Shown here piece by piece: positions 23,082 to 28,027 of a DNA stretch of 28,027 nucleotides. A program made the translations under genes and the position numbers. The stretch is from positions 1 to 28,027 of the forward strand of contig JBGPKH010000032.1 of assembly GCA_041485845.1 (NCBI GenBank), in the 5' to 3' direction. The notes below the pieces were generated by a model. The model saw only the letters and a list, made by a program, of their open reading frames with translations, was not told the origin of the DNA and searched no databases. This DNA comes from OMOG01 sp041485845 (GTDB lineage: Bacteria; Acidobacteriota; Terriglobia; Bryobacterales; Bryobacteraceae). Every line of letters begins with the position of its first letter. Within the stretch, counting starts at the first letter, position 1.

Positions 23082-25706
23082 ATGGAAAAGACCATCTCTC
23101 ATTACGAGATTCTCGGCAAGATCGGCGAGGGCGGGATGGGTGTGGTTTACAAGGCGCGCGATGTGCGCCTGGGGCGCGTGGTGGCGCTCAAGTTTCTGCC
23201 GGCGTCGCTGGCGGACTCCGAGGCCCTGGCCGGGCGCTTTGAGGACGAGGCGCGGGCGATTTCGGCGCTGAATCATCCCAACATCGCCACCATCTTCGAG
23301 CTCGATGCCGGGGGCGCGGAGCGGTTCCTGGCGCTGGAATTTCTGCCGGGCGGGACGCTTCACGCCCTGCTGAAGCACAGGAGGACGGCGGGCGATCCGC
23401 TGCCCTTCGACAAGATCGTGGAATACGCGTGGCAGATTGCCGAAGGCCTCGCCCACGCCCATGCTCACGGAATCATCCATCGCGATATCAAGGCCGACAA
23501 CGTGATGCTCACGGCCGAAGGCACGCTCAAGATCACCGATTTCGGATTGGCGAAGCTGCGCGACAGCGGCGGGCGGACCAGCGCCGGGCACGTGGTGGGG
23601 ACGGCCGCCTGCATGTCACCCGAGCAGGCCTATGGAACGGAAGTAGACCACCGCACCGACATCTTCTCTTACGGCGTGCTGCTCTACCAGTTGGCCACGC
23701 TCGACCTTCCGTTCCATGGATCCAACGCGCTGGCGGTGGTGCAGGAAGTCTACAGCAAGCCGGCGCCGCCGATCTCGCAGACCCGGACCGGCCTGCCCGC
23801 GAGCTTTCAGCACATCGTGGACAAGGCTATGGTGAAGGACCGCGAACGGCGGTATCAAAGCATGGAAGAAGTGCTGCGCGATCTGCAGGCAGTGGGCGGC
23901 AGCAAGATTTCGGTGCGGGTGATCAGCCGCGTCACGGAACAATCTCCCACCCTGACGCTGGTGTCGCCGCTTTCCACGGAGCTGCGGAAGCGGACGCGGA
24001 GGCGGCGGACTTTCTTGTGGGCCGGTGCGGCGGTGCTGGCCGCCGGCATGATTTCGGGAGCCTTCCTGTGGCGCCGCACGGTCCGGCTGAACGAGGAGAG
24101 GCACATCGCCGTGCTGCCGTTCGTGAACATCGGGGGCGACCGGGAAACGCAGGCCCTGTGCGACGGCCTGGTGGAGACGCTCACGGCGAGCCTGGGACAG
24201 TTGCAGCGCTTTCAGGACGCGCTGTGGGTGACGCCCTCCAGCGAGATCCGCCAGCAGCCGGTGGCGAATGCGTCCGCGGCCCACCAGGTGTTCGGCGCCA
24301 CCCTGGTGGTTACCGGAAGCCTGCAAAGGAACGGCGATCGTCTGCGGCTCATCGCCAGCCTGGTGGATGCCGTGAAGCGGAGGCAGATCGCGTCGCGCAC
24401 CATCGACACATCCATCGCCCATATCACGGAGATTCAGGACACCATGGCGGATCGCGTGGCGGAGATGCTGGCGTTGAATTTGAATCCCGAGATGCGCCGC
24501 GCCCTGGCCGCCGGCCGGACCACCGTTCCGGCGGCGTACGAGGCCTATGCCAAGGGCCTGGCTTATCTGCAAGGCCGCCGGCCCGAGGATTTCGCGCTGG
24601 CCGGCGGGCTGTTTGAAGTGGCGGTCCAGAAGGATGCTACCTATGCTCTGGCCTACGCCGCGCTGGGGTCCGCGAACCTCGGCAAGTATTCCTTCTCGCA
24701 CGACCAGCGGTTTCTGGAGGAAGCGCGCACGGCCTGCCGGCGTGCCGTGGAGTTGAACTCGGAACTGCCGGAAGCGCGCCTGGCGATGGCCCAACTGTAC
24801 AGCCGGACGGGGAAGTTTGAGGACGCCGTGGGGGAGCTCAACCGGTTGATCGCGATCGACCGCACCAGCGCCGACGCCTATTACATGTTGGCGGAAACCT
24901 ATAACACAATGGGCCGGCTTGCGGATGCCGAAGCCACATACAAGAGGGCCATCCAAATGCGCCCCGGCCACTGGGCCGGGTACAACGCGCTGGGGAGGTT
25001 CTACGCGCTGCACGGGCGCTACGAGGACGCGGAACAGAATTTCCGGATGGTGACCACCCTGACGCCGGACAACGTGATGGGATACAACAATCTGGGTGGG
25101 ATGTACAACAAGTGGGGCCATTACGTGGACGCGGTCGCGGCGTTGCAGAAATCGCTGTCGCTGAAGCCCTCCGCGCCGGGATATTCGAACCTGGGGACGA
25201 TCCTGTATTTCCTGGGCCGTTACGATGAGGCGGTCCCCAACATGGCCAAGGCGGTGGAACTGGCGCCGGCGCGATATACCTTCTGGGGCAATTACGGCGA
25301 TGCGTGCCGCTGGTCGTCGGGCTCTCGCGATAGAGCCGCGCCGGCGTACCGGCAGGCGATTGCGCTCGTCGTAAAGGAACTGGCGGTGCATCCCACGGAT
25401 TCCATGCTGCTGGCCAGCGAAGGACTATACTACGCGAAGCTGGGAGAAATGGCGCCGGCCCTGGCAGGGATCGGCAAGGCGCTCCAGCAGAAGCCGCTGG
25501 ATATGGCAGTATACTTCAAAGCGGGAATCGTGTATGAATTGGCCGGGCAGCGCGAACGCGCCCTGACGGAACTGGAGTCGGCGCTCAAAGCCGGCTACTC
25601 GGCGGAGGAAATCACCAAGGAGCGGGAACTCGAGCGTTTGCGGTCGGACCCCCGTTTTCCGAAACTGATCGCAGCCAGTGTGCCCGCGCCAAGTCCCAAG
25701 CAGTGA
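23082..25706 (+). CDS. Membrane Ser/Thr protein kinase with TolB-like domain and TPR repeats
   Basis: About 874 residues. The start ATG 23082 gives MEKTISHYEILGKIGEGGMG, the normal kinase beginning. All kinase motifs are intact: Gly loop GEGGMG (15-20), K37 (VALKF), HRDIKADN (133-140), DFG (153-155) and SPEQ (179-182), so it should be active in the cytoplasm. A basic stretch (RKRTRRRR) precedes one membrane segment (310-330). Outside the membrane, residues about 341-460 form a TolB/FlgO-like domain (HIAVLPFVNIGGDRETQ, CDGLVETLTASL), and residues about 500-850 are TPR repeats (EAYAKGLAYL, ALGSANLGKYS, AYYMLAETYNTMGRLADAEA, GYNNLGGMYNKWGHYVDAVA). Such fusions are common in acidobacteria; the extracellular part probably binds protein partners. 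The next gene starts close behind. Confidence 0.93.
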   Translation: MEKTISHYEILGKIGEGGMGVVYKARDVRLGRVVALKFLPASLADSEALAGRFEDEARAISALNHPNIATIFELDAGGAERFLALEFLPGGTLHALLKHRRTAGDPLPFDKIVEYAWQIAEGLAHAHAHGIIHRDIKADNVMLTAEGTLKITDFGLAKLRDSGGRTSAGHVVGTAACMSPEQAYGTEVDHRTDIFSYGVLLYQLATLDLPFHGSNALAVVQEVYSKPAPPISQTRTGLPASFQHIVDKAMVKDRERRYQSMEEVLRDLQAVGGSKISVRVISRVTEQSPTLTLVSPLSTELRKRTRRRRTFLWAGAAVLAAGMISGAFLWRRTVRLNEERHIAVLPFVNIGGDRETQALCDGLVETLTASLGQLQRFQDALWVTPSSEIRQQPVANASAAHQVFGATLVVTGSLQRNGDRLRLIASLVDAVKRRQIASRTIDTSIAHITEIQDTMADRVAEMLALNLNPEMRRALAAGRTTVPAAYEAYAKGLAYLQGRRPEDFALAGGLFEVAVQKDATYALAYAALGSANLGKYSFSHDQRFLEEARTACRRAVELNSELPEARLAMAQLYSRTGKFEDAVGELNRLIAIDRTSADAYYMLAETYNTMGRLADAEATYKRAIQMRPGHWAGYNALGRFYALHGRYEDAEQNFRMVTTLTPDNVMGYNNLGGMYNKWGHYVDAVAALQKSLSLKPSAPGYSNLGTILYFLGRYDEAVPNMAKAVELAPARYTFWGNYGDACRWSSGSRDRAAPAYRQAIALVVKELAVHPTDSMLLASEGLYYAKLGEMAPALAGIGKALQQKPLDMAVYFKAGIVYELAGQRERALTELESALKAGYSAEEITKERELERLRSDPRFPKLIAASVPAPSPKQ

Positions 25707-25726
25707 AGACAGAAAGGTACAAGAGA

Positions 25727-26020
25727 ATGCCAAGAACGTTTACGGTCAAGATCCACTCCAGCGGAAATGCAACTCCGTCCAGCCAGCACGCACAAAACGG
25801 CGATACGGTCAATTTCACGAGCGACCAGGGCGCCTGGACGGTCGCGTTCGACAACACCAGCCCGTTGCCGAACACCAGCTACAGCGGCGCCCAAAACGCC
25901 ACCGGCGGCGGGGTGATCAACGGCACGGTGGGAACCACTTTCAAGTACACCTCGTGCTGCACAGTTGGCGGCACGCGGACTTGCCAGGATCCGGATATCG
26001 TCATCGACAGCACGCCCTAA
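25727..26020 (+). CDS. Small beta-rich protein of unknown function
   Basis: A 97-residue protein if started at ATG 25727; a GTG at 25703, overlapping the kinase stop, would give 105. The sequence is Thr/Ser/Asn/Gly-rich (FTVKIHSSGNATPSSQ, GDTVNFTSDQGAWTVAF) and looks like an immunoglobulin- or cupredoxin-type beta-sandwich. It has three cysteines in SCCTVGGTRTC but no His/Cys/Met copper set and no signal peptide. It lies 20 bp after the kinase-TPR gene and is likely in the same transcript, so it could be a partner or substrate of that kinase (inference). I do not recognise a family. Confidence 0.7.
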   Translation: MPRTFTVKIHSSGNATPSSQHAQNGDTVNFTSDQGAWTVAFDNTSPLPNTSYSGAQNATGGGVINGTVGTTFKYTSCCTVGGTRTCQDPDIVIDSTP

Positions 26021-26071
26021 GGAACCGGGCAAGAATACCGGGGCGCGGCGACTATTTGACAATCGGCCTCG

Positions 26072-27115
26072 ATGTCTGGCAACCTGCCCCACAGGAAGAC
26101 GGTGCGCAAGACAGTCCTCATCGGCGTGGGTGCGTTCCTGCTCTTGCTCGCAGCCGGCTTATGGGTGGCGAACCAGCAGGGCCTGCTCCCCGGCTACGCG
26201 CAGCTTCGCACCTACACGGATGACGCCTCGGGGCTGACGGATGGCACCAAGGTGCGGCTCAACGGCATCCCCATCGGCTACCTGGATCACCAGCGCCTGA
26301 CCGGCGCGCGCGACCGCAGAAGCGCCGTCGAGTTCGACATGAAGGTCAAATCCAGCTACCTGTCGAAGATCCCGGTGGATTCGATCGTGCGCGTGGTCGC
26401 CGACAATCTGCTGAGCGACAAGGCTATCAATATCATCCCGGGAAGCGCCCCTCAGCACGTCGCGCCGGGCGCCGAGTTGCGGTCCGCCCAGGCTGTGGAT
26501 CCCAACAAGATGATGGCGCAGATGGGGAACACGCTGCAGCAGTTCCAGCAGGTGGTGAACCGCGCGAACGAGATGCTGGCCGGCGTGGATGCGGGCCAGG
26601 GAAGCATCGGAAAGCTGAAGAACGACTGGCAGTCCAAGTGGAGCGGCCTCCCCGTGGAAATGCAGAAGCTCTTGGCGGACTACCGCAACGCGCGCGGCAG
26701 CGCCAACAAGATCTTCGTGGACAACGGCGAGTTGTTCGACCAGATGCAATCGACGCAAAAGCGATTCGACGACATCCTGGGAGGCTTCGAGGCGGGGCAG
26801 GGAACGGCGGGGAAACTGCCGGGTATGCGTAAGGACTTCGACCAGACCATGCACGAGATCGACGAGCTGAAAGCGGCGATCCATGCGCGCACCGGTAGTC
26901 TGAACGATCTCCAGGAGCGGATGGGCAATTTGATGGTCCGCTTCAGCGGAATAGTCGACCGGGCCTACGCGGGACAAGGGACCCTCGGCCAGTTCCTGGT
27001 GAATCCGCAGCTTTCCGAGGCGCTGGCGGGCTCGGGGCGCGAGTTCCAAACGTTGGTCAAAGACATGCGCGCGAATCCCAAGAAGTTCTTCACCTTGCGG
27101 CTGGCGCTCTTTTGA
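26072..27115 (+). CDS. MCE-domain protein (MlaD family)
   Basis: A 347-residue protein with one N-terminal membrane segment (14-33, VLIGVGAFLLLLAAGLWVA) and an MCE domain at about 40-115 (DDASGLTDGTKVRLNGIPIG, then DSIVRVVADNLLSDKAINII). The rest is helical, with repeated weak patterns G-Q-G-T/S-x-G-x-L (AGQGSIGKL, AGQGTAGKL, AGQGTLGQF), and ends NPKKFFTLRLALF, typical for this type. MCE proteins form periplasmic lipid-transport rings with an ABC transporter (MlaE/MlaF); no such genes are nearby, so this is an orphan or the partners are elsewhere. The start ATG 26072 places the membrane segment correctly. Confidence 0.88.
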   Translation: MSGNLPHRKTVRKTVLIGVGAFLLLLAAGLWVANQQGLLPGYAQLRTYTDDASGLTDGTKVRLNGIPIGYLDHQRLTGARDRRSAVEFDMKVKSSYLSKIPVDSIVRVVADNLLSDKAINIIPGSAPQHVAPGAELRSAQAVDPNKMMAQMGNTLQQFQQVVNRANEMLAGVDAGQGSIGKLKNDWQSKWSGLPVEMQKLLADYRNARGSANKIFVDNGELFDQMQSTQKRFDDILGGFEAGQGTAGKLPGMRKDFDQTMHEIDELKAAIHARTGSLNDLQERMGNLMVRFSGIVDRAYAGQGTLGQFLVNPQLSEALAGSGREFQTLVKDMRANPKKFFTLRLALF

Positions 27116-27220
27116 GCGATAGGCGATGCGCTGCCCCTCCTCTGATCCTGAGAGCGTCCTCGACGGCGGGATCGATCGGCGCCGCGCGCCGCGCGCACGC
27201 CACGCTGGCCGGTTGAGCGG

Positions 27221-27229
27221 TGGTATACT
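27221..27229 (+). promoter_or_regulatory. Extended -10 promoter of the dipeptidase gene
   Basis: TGGTATACT joins a TGn element to TATACT (5 of 6 matches). Transcription would begin near 27236, only about 4-7 nt before the ATG, giving a leaderless or nearly leaderless mRNA. No -35 or Shine-Dalgarno sequence is seen. Confidence 0.5.
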
Positions 27230-27239
27230 CACTCCTCCC

Positions 27240-28027
27240 ATGATGTCTGCCATCCGATTCGCCATCCTCGCCGTGACGGCCGCGGCCGCGCTTTTCGCAC
27301 AAGCCCCCGGCCGCCAGAAACGCACCGTCACGAACGCCGAGGTCACGCGCGTTCACAAGTCGGCCATCCTCATCGACACGCACAACGACGTCACCAGCGC
27401 CACCGTCGCCGGCCTCGATCTCGGCCAGCCGAACACCAATCACATGACGGACATCCCGCGCATGAAGAAGGGCGGGATGGGCGCGCAGATCTTCGCCGTG
27501 TACGTCTCCGCCACCTACGTGGAGGGCAACCACTCGGCCAACCGCACGCTGCAAATGATCGACACGGTGCGGCACGACATCATCGAAAAACATCCCAACG
27601 ATTTCCTGTTTGCGACCACCGCGGCCGGCATCCTCCGCGCCCGCCGGCAGCACAAGATCGCCGCGCTGCTGGGCATCGAAGGCGGGCACGCCATCGAGGA
27701 CAGCCTCCGCCTGCTGCGCCGCTACTACGAAGAGGGCGTGAGGTACATGACCCTCACCCACAGCAACAGCAACCACTGGGCCGATTCCTCGGGCGATGCC
27801 AGCAAGCCCAACAACGGCCTCTCGGCGTTCGGCAAGGAAGTGGTGCTGGAGATGAACCGTCTGGGCATGATCGTAGACATCTCGCACGTCGCCGACAAGA
27901 CTTTTTGGGACGCGCTCGAAACCAGCAAGGCGCCCATCTTCGCATCGCACTCCTCGTGCCGCGCCATCTCGCCGGCGCCGCGCAACATGACCGACGAGAT
28001 GATCCAGGCGCTGGCCAAGAAGCGCGG
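27240..28027 (+). CDS. Membrane dipeptidase (peptidase M19), 3' end beyond the window
   Basis: The first 262 residues are present and the frame is open at the window edge; the family usually has 350-430 residues. Residues 1-21 are a signal peptide (MMSAIRFAILAVTAAAALFA), so it acts outside the cytoplasm. The zinc-binding residues of renal-dipeptidase-type enzymes are all in place: H48 and D50 (DTHND), E147 (GIEGGHAI), H216 (VDISHV) and H237 (ASHSSCRA). Other family motifs are YMTLTHSNSNHWADS and GLSAFGKEVVLEMNRLGM. It hydrolyses dipeptides, often including D-amino-acid dipeptides. Start is ATG 27240 or the next codon, ATG 27243. Confidence 0.93.
   Translation, partial: MMSAIRFAILAVTAAAALFAQAPGRQKRTVTNAEVTRVHKSAILIDTHNDVTSATVAGLDLGQPNTNHMTDIPRMKKGGMGAQIFAVYVSATYVEGNHSANRTLQMIDTVRHDIIEKHPNDFLFATTAAGILRARRQHKIAALLGIEGGHAIEDSLRLLRRYYEEGVRYMTLTHSNSNHWADSSGDASKPNNGLSAFGKEVVLEMNRLGMIVDISHVADKTFWDALETSKAPIFASHSSCRAISPAPRNMTDEMIQALAKKR

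Noticed and set aside
26056..26061. Perfect TTGACA upstream of the MCE gene as a -35 element
   Set aside because: A -10 at normal spacing would fall inside the gene and no TATAAT-like hexamer is there.

Overview
This is a high-GC bacterial chromosome segment, most likely from an acidobacterium of the Solibacter/Bryobacterales type. That placement is inferred from gene content: two very large Oar-like TonB-receptor-type outer-membrane proteins with a carboxypeptidase-regulatory-like N-terminus, a DUF1549/DUF1553 plus DUF1501 pair, a Ser/Thr kinase fused to a TolB-like domain and TPRs, and the tail of a MacB-like ('ADOP'-type) permease. No rRNA, tRNA, CRISPR array or complete insertion sequence was seen.

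Layout. (1) 1-1513 (-): N-terminal part of a PDZ / multi-membrane-segment / GAF sensor protein that leaves the window. A 324-bp intergenic region with an inverted and a direct repeat separates it from (2) 1838-5151 (+): a three-gene polysaccharide export/regulation operon (Wza-like export protein, Wzz/GumC-like copolymerase, CpsD-like tyrosine kinase). (3) 5179-5667 (-): Rid-family protein; its upstream region carries a G-quadruplex-like heptamer array. It is divergent from (4) an MFS exporter (5869-7080) whose N-terminus looks frameshifted. (5) 7301-9297: NarL-type two-component system with a 4-nt overlap. (6) 9338-9632: remnant of a c-type cytochrome, followed by a 22+22 nt inverted repeat. 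(7) 9791-14403: DUF1549/DUF1553 protein, DUF1501 protein and a phosphodiester glycosidase (NAGPA family). (8) 14375-15456: a small region with a RelB/YafQ-type toxin-antitoxin pair and a zinc-ribbon ORF without a normal start codon. It is bounded on one side by a degenerate copy of the 3' end of an Oar-like gene and on the other by the intact Oar-like gene. (9) 15475-22654: two divergently transcribed Oar-like genes; the second is broken by a single-base frameshift at about 21014. (10) 22735-22862: MacB-like permease tail remnant. (11) 23082-27115 (+): Ser/Thr kinase-TolB-TPR, a small unknown protein and an orphan MCE/MlaD protein. (12) 27240-end (+): start of a membrane dipeptidase (M19).

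Taken together the region is dominated by envelope functions: polysaccharide export, outer-membrane transport, secreted oxidoreductase/hydrolase-like proteins, lipid-transport-type MCE protein and signal transduction. It also carries at least four gene remnants or frameshifts (cytochrome c, Oar tail, Oar frameshift, permease tail), so it is a region of active gene turnover. The least expected structures are the antisense Oar-tail relic that now supplies the last codons of the glycosidase gene, and the zinc-ribbon frame hidden on the minus strand beside the toxin-antitoxin pair. I found no clearly new multi-gene system. All family assignments come from reading motifs; none was checked by database search.
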